Part shown: positions 17,394 to 26,269 of the stretch, one piece after another
Position numbering within the stretch: the stretch's first letter is position 1
How the letters are laid out: each line of letters begins with the position of its first letter
Assembly (NCBI GenBank): GCA_029945445.1
Contig: JAQSCO010000045.1
Coordinates: 53,092 to 117,091 of the forward strand
Direction of reading: 5' to 3'
From: Lacunisphaera sp.
GTDB lineage: Bacteria > Verrucomicrobiota > Verrucomicrobiia > Opitutales > Opitutaceae
Length of the DNA stretch: 64,000 nucleotides
The notes under the pieces: generated by a model
Databases searched by the model: none
The model's input: only the letters and a program-made list of their open reading frames with translations
What the model was told of the DNA's origin: nothing
Program-made: the position numbers and the translations under genes

Positions 17394-18398
17394 TTAGTAG
17401 GCACGTTCACGGCGTTGTTTTTCTCCGAGTTCCACGATCGCAGCATCCACCTTGATCCCTGCGCGGGCGAGGGCAGCCTCGAGGATGACCTCGCCTTCGT
17501 GGTAACCGCTCGAGGTGTCCGCGAGCCGACCTTCCCGGTCGATAATGAACACGGTGGGGATGCCCGAAACTCGATAAAGTGTTTTGGCGGCCCGGGCATC
17601 ACCTTTTCCCTGGGGATCATGCGCCCACACAAAATTGGGATACTGGTGCCCATAAGTCCGGACCCATTTCTCAAAATTCTCCCGCGTGTCCTGAGTGCAG
17701 GAGGCGAGCACGACCACCCCCTGGTCCTGATATTTGGCCGCCACTTCCTGATTGTGCGGCATGGCCTTCTTGCAGGGGGTGCACCATGGCGCCCAAAAAT
17801 CGAGGACGACCACCCGGCCCCGGAAATCGGAGAGCTTCACTTCATTTCCCGCCAGATCCTGCATCGGAAAATCGGGCGCGCGCTGGCGCGACCGGGCCCA
17901 ATCCTCAAACGCCGTTTTTTCCCGGATGTGGGTTTCCTTTCTTTTCTCCAGTTCCGCCCAGCGCTGTCTCAATTCAGGCGGAATATCCGGAGCGGAGGCC
18001 ATCTCGGCCTTCAAGGCCGCCACCTTGGCCCGCCAAGCCCCGGCCAGGGTCTCGTCAACCTCTTGGGCAGTCGGCACACCCGCGGGATTAAGCGCCCAAA
18101 ACTTGCCGAAGGTGGGAAAGCCCGGCAAGAACGTGTCAACCAGCAGCCAGCGCCGCGGATCCGTGGGATAATTTGACAGGAACTCCAGGAGGAGATCGCG
18201 TCGTTTGAGCGCTCGGCCGTCCGCCCATTGATACAACTCAAGCATGGAACGGCCGTCGTCCGGGTCCGGGTTCTTGTTCAATTCATTGAACTCCGCGATG
18301 AGGCGGTCCGCCCCGGAGGCGGTGCCGGTGGGCTGCGTCTCAGCCTGGACGGTCCAGGCCAAGAGCAGCGTAAGCAGCAGGTATCGTTTCGTGGGCAT
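17394..18398 (-). CDS. Exported thioredoxin-fold (TlpA-like) protein, paralogue of its neighbour
   Basis: A 334-residue protein with a signal peptide (residues 1-19), an N-terminal helical region (about 20-165) with FLSNYPTDPRRWLLV, and a thioredoxin domain (about 170-315) with FWAPWCTPCKK and the cis-Pro motif SGIPTVFIIDREG. The domain order matches the neighbouring gene at 16191-17372, but the N-terminal part is shorter. It starts 50 bases after the stop of the STN-type TonB receptor, which suggests joint expression. It probably keeps cysteines reduced in the periplasm; the YPxDPRRW domain is not one I recognise. Confidence 0.85.
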   Translation of the reverse strand: MPTKRYLLLTLLLAWTVQAETQPTGTASGADRLIAEFNELNKNPDPDDGRSMLELYQWADGRALKRRDLLLEFLSNYPTDPRRWLLVDTFLPGFPTFGKFWALNPAGVPTAQEVDETLAGAWRAKVAALKAEMASAPDIPPELRQRWAELEKRKETHIREKTAFEDWARSRQRAPDFPMQDLAGNEVKLSDFRGRVVVLDFWAPWCTPCKKAMPHNQEVAAKYQDQGVVVLASCTQDTRENFEKWVRTYGHQYPNFVWAHDPQGKGDARAAKTLYRVSGIPTVFIIDREGRLADTSSGYHEGEVILEAALARAGIKVDAAIVELGEKQRRERAY

Positions 18399-18448
18399 GT
18401 TGCTGAAAGCGGCCGGTGACGATGAAGGATTTCGCGCAGGCTTGGCGC

Positions 18449-21400
18449 TCAGAAGCCCTTTTTCAGCGTGATCGTGTAGCTCGCCAGCCGGGGATCGTTA
18501 TACCCGTTGTAAGAATAAGCCGAGGCATCGAACGTTGGATAGGTATTCAGGACATTCTTCACCCCAATCTGGAGTTCGGTCCGCCGCAGCAACTTGGAGC
18601 CGGAGGATCCAAATCGATAACCCACATAAACGTCGTGGAATACCTGACTGTCCACGCGGCCGCCGTTACCTTGCAGCGGAATCGAAGATGCCAGTAATTC
18701 CTTGGACAATAAGTAGGAATCGAAATAACGGAGAGTCCATCCGGCCGACCAAGCACCCCGGTTCCAGTTAACCCCGATATTACCCTTCAATTTCAACGGG
18801 TAGTTCGAACCGGAACCAATATTTATCAATGATGCATTGTTGGAAGTGCCAACGTTCTCCACGATGGCTTCACCTGGAAAGGTTTGGGTCTCATAATGGG
18901 TCGCTTTCGTGGCGACCGCAAAGAAGTCGAAGGTGCCCAGCGACTGGGAGTCCCAACGATAGTCGAGCTGGATGTCATAGGCTTCCAAGTTGGCGCGGGC
19001 GATGTTAACCGCAGTGACGTAAAGTTCCGTGATAGGGCCGGACCAGCTCGCCGGATCACCGGGGAGCTTCGGACCACGCACCACCCGCACCTGAAATCGA
19101 TCCTCATTGTTGAGGATGAGCTGCGCGTTAGGGTTATTCACGATGTTGTCCGTTTTCTCTATGCGGAGCCAATCAACCGAAAGTCGCAGACCGGGAATGG
19201 CCCGGGGCGTCAGGACGAGGCCGGTTGAATACGTTTTTGATTTCTCCGGGGTGAGATTGGGGTCACCCCCAAAGTAGTAGGCCCCGCCCGACGGAGACGT
19301 GCCGCCTCGTTTCGGGTCGGACAAGCCGAGGAAGCCCAAAATACCAAGGAAAGGATCATTGGCCGAAAGTTGCGTGATATTGGGCGGAAGAAATCCAGTG
19401 CCATAGCTGGCCCGGACCATCAGGTCCGGTGTCGGCACCCAGCGCAAGGCGATGGTGGGGTCGGTTGACGAAAGCTTGTTGGTCACGTATTTGATGGCCG
19501 CAACCGTGGTCGGGGTGTTGGCCCCCAGGGTGTCGTATTCGTCGCGGCGTCCAGCCAGTTGCAGGTCGAGTGCCCGCACAAAGGGCAACGCATTGTCCGG
19601 GCCCACGAGCGGTATCTTAAGTTCAATGTAGGCGCTGCGGACCGATTGCTCGCGCGCCGGCAAGATGCGATTGCCAATAGACCAGAATCCGGCGCCGGTT
19701 TTTTCCTCCCGATCCTCCAGCAGGACGGCGGCCGTCGGACGACCCCCGGGCAGCGTCCAAACCGGTCCGGAGGCACGCACCACCGCATCCCGCAAAGTCA
19801 CCTTGAGCGGGGTGGCCAGAACGCTGACGGGGGTGCGATAGCGCGCTGCGTCGATCGGATAGGCAACCAGGTCGCGGAAAACATCAATCGCTCCGCTGTT
19901 GATCGCCGGAGGATAGGTGAGTGTACTGGAAGAATTCTGGGACGACAGGGAGGATTGATTGTAGGTGTAATCCGCACCGATCTGCCATTCGCCGGGCACC
20001 TTGACGATCACCCCGGCCACCCCCCGCCGATCCTCCGATGTCGATACCGCCTCAACCGGGTCGATGTATTGGGGAAACGACACGATGATTGGTTGATTAA
20101 ACGGGTTGCCGGCGGCCGACGCCTGCACGTTAAAGGTCGGGGAGGAACTTGACCAGCCGCGCTTGTGACCGGTGTTCTTATTAAGCCCAAAATCGACGAA
20201 TGCCTGAAACCGGTCCGAGAACTGACGGCGGACACTCGCGCTGAACGACTCGATGGTCGGAGTGTTGATCAAGGACGTCAGATTGCTGCCCGCATCCTGG
20301 CCGTTGGAGAGGTCGAAATTGTGATGACCCGCGTTGGCGATCAGGCCGGCACCGTTGTCCGAGGCCGGTCCCGCGTAACCATACGGCACATAGGTGATGG
20401 TGGAGTTCACCGCCCCGCCGCCATATTGGGGCTTGAGGGTGAGATTCTGACCGTTCGTGCTCCGCACGTTGGACGTGGCACCTGTATACGGGATCGACCG
20501 GAATTTATAGGTGGGATCATTGGCGTCGATGGTCAGCCGGTTGCGTTTCAGAAATCCCCGATCCTGCTCCAGCAGGGAATTGCCATCGGAATAACTGGCC
20601 GCCAGCAGGACATTGGTCTTGCCGCCCTCAAGGGTGAACCCGGCGCTGACGTCCACCCGCCGGATGGCGGAGTCCGTATCAAAGCTGTTCGTGTAGGAAA
20701 ACTTGGCCTCCGCCCCTGCGTAATCGCGGCGGAGAATGATGTTCACCACTCCCCCCGTCGCACCGCCCCCATAGATGCCCGAGGCGGTGGTCGGCAAAAT
20801 CTCGATCCGCTCGATCGCAGCCAGGGGAATCCCGTTGAGATCCGGCTGCAGTAACGAATCGATGGTCGTCGAACCTGCAACCCGGTGGCCATCCACGAGG
20901 ATAAGCGTCTGCCCGGGACCAAGCCCGCGAAGGTTGATCGTGCTGCGCGAGCCATAGGCGGTGTTGGGTTGCTGCGACTCGGAAGTCACCGTTGTCTCCA
21001 TGGGCAGCCGCTGGCGCAGCAGGTCCTCGAGGTTGGTGGCACCGGATCGTTCGATTATCGTGCGATCGAAAATGACGTAGGGCTGGGCGTCATCGCGACT
21101 GCGCGGCTTGTCCATGTTGAGCAGCCTCGAGCCCATGACCTCGAACTTGTCGAGGACCAGCTTGCCCTCCGCGACTTTCGCCGGCGCCTCATCCTTTTGG
21201 GGCCGGCCGGGGGCGTTTGGGCCCGCATCCCTCTTCACCACGATGGCGCCAGTCTTGGCGTCCTCCAAGGCCGTCAGCTCGGTGCCGGCGAGGAGTTGGT
21301 CGAGGCCTTCCTTGACCGTCAACTCGCCCTGCACGGCGGCGGTCTTGACCGCGCCGACCGGCTGGACGGGGAAAAGTATCTCGCGCTTCGCCTGCGCGGC

Positions 21401-21562
21401 GAACTGCTTGAGGGTCTGCGCCGCATCGCCGGCGGGGACATCGAACTTCACCTTGGCGGCATCCACGGCAAAGGCCGCGGACTGGAGGAGGAACGGCAGA
21501 GTAACCAAGACGAGCCGGAGGGCCCGGAAACAATTCAGCGGTGCAGGGTGGTCGGGTTTCAT
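18449..21562 (-). CDS. TonB-dependent receptor with N-terminal STN signalling domain
   Basis: A 1037-residue outer-membrane receptor. It has a signal peptide (about 1-33), an STN (secretin/TonB short N-terminal) domain (about 36-112, with FDVPAGDAAQTLKQFAAQAK) and a linker with a TonB-box-like LVLDKFEVMGS. The plug follows (about 155-290, with STINLRGLGPGQTLILVDGHR and ASGIYGGGATGGVVNIILRR), then the barrel ending in TITLKKGF. The STN domain is the part that contacts a FecR-type regulator, and fecR- and fecI-like genes lie directly upstream. Ligand binding would therefore switch on expression of this operon. The ligand is unknown. Confidence 0.95.
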   Translation of the reverse strand: MKPDHPAPLNCFRALRLVLVTLPFLLQSAAFAVDAAKVKFDVPAGDAAQTLKQFAAQAKREILFPVQPVGAVKTAAVQGELTVKEGLDQLLAGTELTALEDAKTGAIVVKRDAGPNAPGRPQKDEAPAKVAEGKLVLDKFEVMGSRLLNMDKPRSRDDAQPYVIFDRTIIERSGATNLEDLLRQRLPMETTVTSESQQPNTAYGSRSTINLRGLGPGQTLILVDGHRVAGSTTIDSLLQPDLNGIPLAAIERIEILPTTASGIYGGGATGGVVNIILRRDYAGAEAKFSYTNSFDTDSAIRRVDVSAGFTLEGGKTNVLLAASYSDGNSLLEQDRGFLKRNRLTIDANDPTYKFRSIPYTGATSNVRSTNGQNLTLKPQYGGGAVNSTITYVPYGYAGPASDNGAGLIANAGHHNFDLSNGQDAGSNLTSLINTPTIESFSASVRRQFSDRFQAFVDFGLNKNTGHKRGWSSSSPTFNVQASAAGNPFNQPIIVSFPQYIDPVEAVSTSEDRRGVAGVIVKVPGEWQIGADYTYNQSSLSSQNSSSTLTYPPAINSGAIDVFRDLVAYPIDAARYRTPVSVLATPLKVTLRDAVVRASGPVWTLPGGRPTAAVLLEDREEKTGAGFWSIGNRILPAREQSVRSAYIELKIPLVGPDNALPFVRALDLQLAGRRDEYDTLGANTPTTVAAIKYVTNKLSSTDPTIALRWVPTPDLMVRASYGTGFLPPNITQLSANDPFLGILGFLGLSDPKRGGTSPSGGAYYFGGDPNLTPEKSKTYSTGLVLTPRAIPGLRLSVDWLRIEKTDNIVNNPNAQLILNNEDRFQVRVVRGPKLPGDPASWSGPITELYVTAVNIARANLEAYDIQLDYRWDSQSLGTFDFFAVATKATHYETQTFPGEAIVENVGTSNNASLINIGSGSNYPLKLKGNIGVNWNRGAWSAGWTLRYFDSYLLSKELLASSIPLQGNGGRVDSQVFHDVYVGYRFGSSGSKLLRRTELQIGVKNVLNTYPTFDASAYSYNGYNDPRLASYTITLKKGF

Positions 21563-21658
21563 GAGTGGGTGGTTAACCCAAGATGCCGGAGGAAAACTTT
21601 TCCGCTAAAGATTCACCCAATATTTCCCGGAAGGCGAGCAGTGCGGGGAATTGATTTC

Positions 21659-21675
21659 ACCACGAAGACACGAAG
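21659..21675. repeat. Family A repeat (ACCACGAAGACACGAAG)
   Basis: A short copy of the CACGAAG repeat upstream of the STN-type receptor gene, next to the longer inverted repeat at 21691-21766. Confidence 0.55.
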
Positions 21676-21690
21676 CTTCATGGCAATGTC

Positions 21691-21766
21691 TGTCATTCTG
21701 AGCGGAGCGAAGAATCCAGTTGGATGCGCACCTGCCGCTGGATCCTTCGCTTCGCTCAGGATGACA
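21691..21766. repeat. Inverted repeat of TGTCATCCTGAGCGAAGCGAAGGATCC type (family D)
   Basis: The left arm 21691-21719 (TGTCATTCTGAGCGGAGCGA...) and right arm 21738-21766 (...TTCGCTCAGGATGACA) pair over 29 bases with three mismatches around an 18-base loop. This sequence type is widespread in unrelated bacterial genomes. It lies between fecR and the TBDR gene and could attenuate or stabilise the operon mRNA. Confidence 0.7.
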
Positions 21767-21825
21767 ATCCAAGGGGAAGCATCTCTAAACTTTGCTAACT
21801 TTGCTTTCTTTGTGTAAGAACCCTC

Positions 21826-22860
21826 TCAGCGGCGGCGGAGCGTGATCGTGCCGTCGGTGCGGTCGGCGCGGACGCTGAAGCCGGCCTCGAGCAGGCGGAT
21901 GAAGCCCTCGACGTTGTCCGAGCGCAGCGAGGCGCTGACCTCAACGTCGGCGAGATCGGTATCGGCGATTACGAGATGGACGGGCGCATTGCAGCGGTTG
22001 AACTCGGCCACGACACCGCGCAGGGGCGCCGAGGTGAACTCGAGCATCTTCGGCTGCCACGCGAGCATCTCACTGGCCTGCTCGGGCGGCACCACGGCGA
22101 CGCGCGGCGGTGTGCTGACCGGCACCAGGGGGACCACGGCGCGCTCACCCAGACCAAGCTCCGATACCACGGTCTCGCGTCCGCCCGCGGCCGCGGCGTT
22201 TTCCTGATCGACCCGCACCTTGCCCTCGGTCACGAGGACCTCAACCGCCGAGCGGCCAAGCCGGACGTCAAAAGCCGTGCCGACAGCACGGACATCGACT
22301 CCGGAGGCGGAAACGATGAACGTCCGCGCGGTGTTATGGGCGACGGTGAAATGGGCCTCACCGCGCACGAGCCGCACACGGCGCTCAGCGGGCGTGTAGT
22401 CGACCGCGACCTGACTGCCGCGGTTGAGCTGGACGACGGAGCCGTCCGGGAGCGTCAGCTCCTCAATGGCGGCAATGTGGGTCGACACCGGATTCTCCGT
22501 CGGCGCCGGTGCCACCGACCACTGCACATAAGCGACAAAGGCCAGCGCCGCGGCCGCCGCGAGTGAGAGACCCGTGATCCAAGTCCGCGGAAAGCGGACG
22601 ACCTTGGCCGGCGGCGGCGCGAGGAGATCGCGGTTCGGGCGCGCGCTGTGCTCGGGGCGCCATTGTCCGAGGAGGTTGAGGCGGTCCCAATTCTGCCGGT
22701 GCCGGGCTAGTGCCGCGGGATGCCGCCAGTCGATCATGAGCCAATGGAGAAATTCATCCTGCTCCGCCGCCGTGAGCCCGCGGTCCTGACGGAGAACCCA
22801 GGCGGCGGCCTGATCCTCAATGGAATTCGGCGGGGTGGATGAGGGGGCGGGGTCTTTCAT
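21826..22860 (-). CDS. FecR-type transmembrane anti-sigma regulator
   Basis: A 344-residue inner-membrane signal transducer. The N-terminal cytosolic part (about 1-100) has the FecR DUF4880-like WLMIDWRHPAALARHRQNWD motif. One membrane helix follows (about 104-124, ITGLSLAAAAALAFVAYV), then the periplasmic FecR domain (about 140-240, LPDGSVVQLNRGSQVAV, VRGEAHFTVAHN, VRAVGTAFDVR) and a C-terminal STN-like segment that should contact the receptor. It overlaps the sigma gene by 4 bases (ATGA), implying translational coupling. Confidence 0.93.
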   Translation of the reverse strand: MKDPAPSSTPPNSIEDQAAAWVLRQDRGLTAAEQDEFLHWLMIDWRHPAALARHRQNWDRLNLLGQWRPEHSARPNRDLLAPPPAKVVRFPRTWITGLSLAAAAALAFVAYVQWSVAPAPTENPVSTHIAAIEELTLPDGSVVQLNRGSQVAVDYTPAERRVRLVRGEAHFTVAHNTARTFIVSASGVDVRAVGTAFDVRLGRSAVEVLVTEGKVRVDQENAAAAGGRETVVSELGLGERAVVPLVPVSTPPRVAVVPPEQASEMLAWQPKMLEFTSAPLRGVVAEFNRCNAPVHLVIADTDLADVEVSASLRSDNVEGFIRLLEAGFSVRADRTDGTITLRRR

Positions 22861-23399
22861 TGGCGGGACGACAGGGGGGTGCCGTGCTGGGCGAAGTATT
22901 CACCGAGCTTGCGGAGGGCGATCGTGCCCTGGGCCTCGACCGTGTGCTCGGAGATGCCCATCTCGGCGGCGACCTCGCGCTGGGACAGGCCATAGATCTT
23001 GCGCAAGGTGAGGATCTGGCGGCAGCGGGTGGGCAGCGATTGGATGGCCTGGGTCAAGAGTTCGAGTTCCTGGGAGTGCGCGACGTCATTGGCGACATCG
23101 GCGCTATCATCCAAGATGCCGGCGAAGGCGTTTTCCGTTAAGGCATCCTCGCGGGCGACCGCCCGGTGGCGGAGCTGCATGAGCATGACGTTGCGGGCGG
23201 TGACGAACAGGAACGCCTTGGGCGAATGGACCTCGCCGGCGGCCCGGGCCTTCAGGACGCGCATGTAGGCTTCCTGGACGATGTCGTCGATGTCGCCCTC
23301 GTTACGGAACTGGGCCTTGAGCCAGGCACGCAGCATGGGCTCGTGCGGCTGCAGCTCAGCCGCGAACCAACGCGCTTCTTCTGTATCTTGGGGAGGCAC
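22857..23399 (-). CDS. FecI-type ECF sigma factor
   Basis: A 180-residue extracytoplasmic-function sigma factor. Region 2 (about 20-85) includes DIDDIVQEAYMRVLKA and KAFLFVTARNV; region 4 (about 115-165) includes LPTRCRQILTLRKIYGLSQREVAAEMGISEHTVE. The start is a GTG at 23399 with no clear ribosome site. It heads the unit sigma-fecR-TBDR-thioredoxins and should direct transcription of the receptor operon once released by FecR. Confidence 0.93.
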   Translation of the reverse strand: MPPQDTEEARWFAAELQPHEPMLRAWLKAQFRNEGDIDDIVQEAYMRVLKARAAGEVHSPKAFLFVTARNVMLMQLRHRAVAREDALTENAFAGILDDSADVANDVAHSQELELLTQAIQSLPTRCRQILTLRKIYGLSQREVAAEMGISEHTVEAQGTIALRKLGEYFAQHGTPLSSRQ

Positions 23400-23762
23400 G
23401 GATGCGAGAGGTGACCGGACAGCATCGGTGTCCCGGCCGGGCGCAAAGGCGAGTCGATTCAGCCAGAGCGAAACTTTCCTGAAAAAATCGTGGGATCGCT
23501 TAGCGGAAAGTTACGGCGGGCGCATCTGAGAGGGTTTCCCAGGGGCTCCAAACGGGCGCGGACGAGCCGCGCCCCTACACCGATCACGTTGCCGCCCCGT
23601 CCGCTCCCCCTGTAGGGGCGCGCCTTGTGCGCGCCCGCGAAGGCGATGCGGCCCCAAACGGGCTACAAACAGCCCGTAAGAACTGCGGCTGGAAGCCGCA
23701 GCCACTCAGCATAAAGCCGACCCCCGTGAAGAGGCCGGCTCGTGAATGTCTCTGGCAGAGGG
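23400..23762. other. Intergenic block of palindromic repeats
   Basis: This 363-base gap has no credible gene. It holds two family B hairpins (23553-23579 and 23611-23637), a hairpin ACGGGCT...AGCCCGT (23658-23677) and a family C hairpin (23683-23701). The sigma-factor promoter must lie in the first part. Confidence 0.7.
23553..23637. repeat. Pair of family B repeats (CGCCCCTACA...TGTAGGGGCG)
   Basis: CGGGCGCGGACGAGCCGCGCCCCTACA (23553-23579) and a mirrored copy with the GTAGGGGCGCGCC-ttgt-GCGCGCCC form (23611-23637) face each other with TACA/TGTA ends inward. The same inward pairing is seen next to the RAYT gene. Confidence 0.8.
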
Positions 23763-24107
<345 letters not shown>

Positions 24108-24126
24108 TTATGGGCTGAGGTTGGGC

Positions 24127-25578
24127 TCAGGACTTGGCTTCCATGATGTAGCCTTCCTCGCCGTGGTCGGTGAGGTCGAGGCCCTGCTGTTCCTCGTCGG
24201 CACTCGGGCGGAGGCCGATGACGGCCTTGAGCGCGTAGGCTATGACGACCGTGGCCACCACGGAGAGCGCGAGGGTCAGGCCGATGGCCTTGAGCTGCTC
24301 GAGCCAGAGCGACTTGCCGACGATGTCCTTCAGGTTGGTGGTCAGGTTGCCATTGACCGAGGCCGTGGCCAGGACGCCGGTCAGGAACGCCCCGAGCGTG
24401 CCGCCGATGGCGTGGACGCCGAAGGTGTCGAGCGCGTCGTCATACTTGAAGAAGCCCTTGAGCTTGGTGCAGGCGAGGAACGGGACCGCGCCGGCAAGGA
24501 CGCCGACGATGATGGCGCCCGTGCTGTTGATGAAACCACAGGCCGGGGTCACCACGACGAGGCCCGCGACGGCGCCGGAGCAGAAGCCCAGGACCGAGGC
24601 GTGCTTGCGGGTGACGTATTCGAGGCCGGCCCAGACGAACGAGGCGACCGCGGTGGCCAGCGTGGTGGTGGTGAAGGCGTTGGCGGCCACCCCGTCGGCG
24701 GCGACGGCCGAGCCGGCGTTGAAACCATACCAGCCGACCCAGAGCATGCCGGTGCCGACCATGCAGAGCACCATGCTGTGCGGGGGCATCGGCGTCTTGC
24801 CGAAGCCGAGGCGGGGCCCGAGGATCAAGCAGAGGAGCAGCGCGGACCAGCCCGAGGACATGTGCACCACGGTGCCGCCCGCGAAGTCGATGGCCTTGAT
24901 CGCGGCGCCGGCGTTCCAGACACCATTCATGAAGCCGGTGATGCCCCACACCATGTGCGCGAGCGGGAAGTAGACGGCGAACATCCAGACCGTGATGAAC
25001 AGCATGATGGCGGAGAACTTCATGCGCTCGGCGATCGCGCCCACGATCAGCGCGGGCGTGATGATCGCGAACATCAGCTGATACATCGCGAAGACATTTT
25101 GCGAAACCCAGTAGGCATAGTCGCCATTCGGTGCGCTCGTCACGCCTTTCAGGAAGAAATACTCCGAGCCACCCAGGAAGGGGCTGTTGAAGTTCTTGCC
25201 GAAGACCAGGCTGTAGCCGAAGGCCCACCAGAGGATCGTCACCAGGCCGGCGCAACCGAGGCACTGCGCCATGACGGAAAGGACATTCTTCTTGCGGACC
25301 AACCCGCCGTAGAAGAGCGCCAGGCCGGGCAGGGTCATGAAGAGCACCAGCGCCGAGCTGGTCATCATCCAGCCGTTGTGGCCGGGTCCGGGCGTGTCCT
25401 TCAGCGATTTGCCCGGATCGGTATTGTTGACGTAAGCCTCGAGCGCGGCGATGCGCTCGTCAGGCGTCGGGGCCGTCGGAGCGGCCGCCGGAGTTTGGGC
25501 AAAAGCGGAGCCGGCGAAGAGGAGCGCCAGACCCGTGAGGGCTGCGATACGCAGCAGTCGAGGTAACGTGGTATTCAT
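24127..25578 (-). CDS. amtB: Ammonium transporter AmtB
   Basis: A 483-residue Amt/Rh-family channel that imports ammonium. The start at 25578 (MNTTLPRLLRIAALTG) gives a signal peptide ending at AFAQ, as in Gram-negative AmtB; 37 open codons upstream are not AmtB-like. About 11 membrane helices follow, with ALFYGGLVRKKNVLS, FAGGTVVHMSSG (first pore histidine-region signature), DDALDTFGVHAIGGTLGAF (second pore histidine) and a cytosolic C-terminal tail. PII genes lie on both sides. Confidence 0.96.
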   Translation of the reverse strand: MNTTLPRLLRIAALTGLALLFAGSAFAQTPAAAPTAPTPDERIAALEAYVNNTDPGKSLKDTPGPGHNGWMMTSSALVLFMTLPGLALFYGGLVRKKNVLSVMAQCLGCAGLVTILWWAFGYSLVFGKNFNSPFLGGSEYFFLKGVTSAPNGDYAYWVSQNVFAMYQLMFAIITPALIVGAIAERMKFSAIMLFITVWMFAVYFPLAHMVWGITGFMNGVWNAGAAIKAIDFAGGTVVHMSSGWSALLLCLILGPRLGFGKTPMPPHSMVLCMVGTGMLWVGWYGFNAGSAVAADGVAANAFTTTTLATAVASFVWAGLEYVTRKHASVLGFCSGAVAGLVVVTPACGFINSTGAIIVGVLAGAVPFLACTKLKGFFKYDDALDTFGVHAIGGTLGAFLTGVLATASVNGNLTTNLKDIVGKSLWLEQLKAIGLTLALSVVATVVIAYALKAVIGLRPSADEEQQGLDLTDHGEEGYIMEAKS

Positions 25579-25597
25579 GGTGGTTGCAGCACCCCCA

Positions 25598-25614
25598 AAG
25601 CAAATCCGATGCCA
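25598..25614 (-). promoter_or_regulatory. Sigma-54 promoter of amtB
   Basis: On the minus strand the sequence reads TGGCAT-CGGAT-TTGCTT. The GG and GC dinucleotides have the exact spacing required by RpoN (consensus TGGCAC-N5-TTGCW). Ammonium transporter genes are classic sigma-54 targets. The predicted transcript start would be only about 10 bases before the amtB ATG, which is short and is the one point against it. Confidence 0.6.
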
Positions 25615-25658
25615 CGGATATTTTTTCTTCTCAACCTCGTGACATAACCCCGCGGGCC

Positions 25659-25709
25659 GTGGCTGCGGCTTCCATCCGTAGTATTTCACCGGCTGGAAGC
25701 CGGTGCCAC
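25659..25709. repeat. Family C repeat, second two-hairpin copy
   Basis: GTGGC...GGCTTCC...CACCGGCTGGAAGCCGGTGCCAC. The second hairpin is perfect, while the first (TGCGGCTTCCATCCGTA) has decayed relative to the copy at 15717-15777. Confidence 0.7.
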
Positions 25710-25789
25710 CTCCAAGCCGGATCCAACCCGTAAAAAGGCCGGCGCTCAGAGGAGGGCCGGCCGGCGGAAGAAAGCAGGAAGCGAAACGG

Positions 25790-26170
<381 letters not shown>

Positions 26171-26203
26171 TCAGCGCAAGCCTAGGTTCGAGGGTCGCCG
26201 TCA

Positions 26204-26259
26204 TGTAGGGGCGTGCCTTGTGCACGCCTTCTCGGGCGCGGACAAGCCGCGCCCCTACA
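26204..26259. repeat. Pair of family B repeats
   Basis: TGTAGGGGCGTGCC-ttgt-GCACGCC (26204-26228) followed by CGGGCGCGGACAAGCCGCGCCCCTACA (26233-26259). The pair ends ten bases before the aspS stop. Confidence 0.8.
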
Positions 26260-26269
26260 GCAATCTTTC

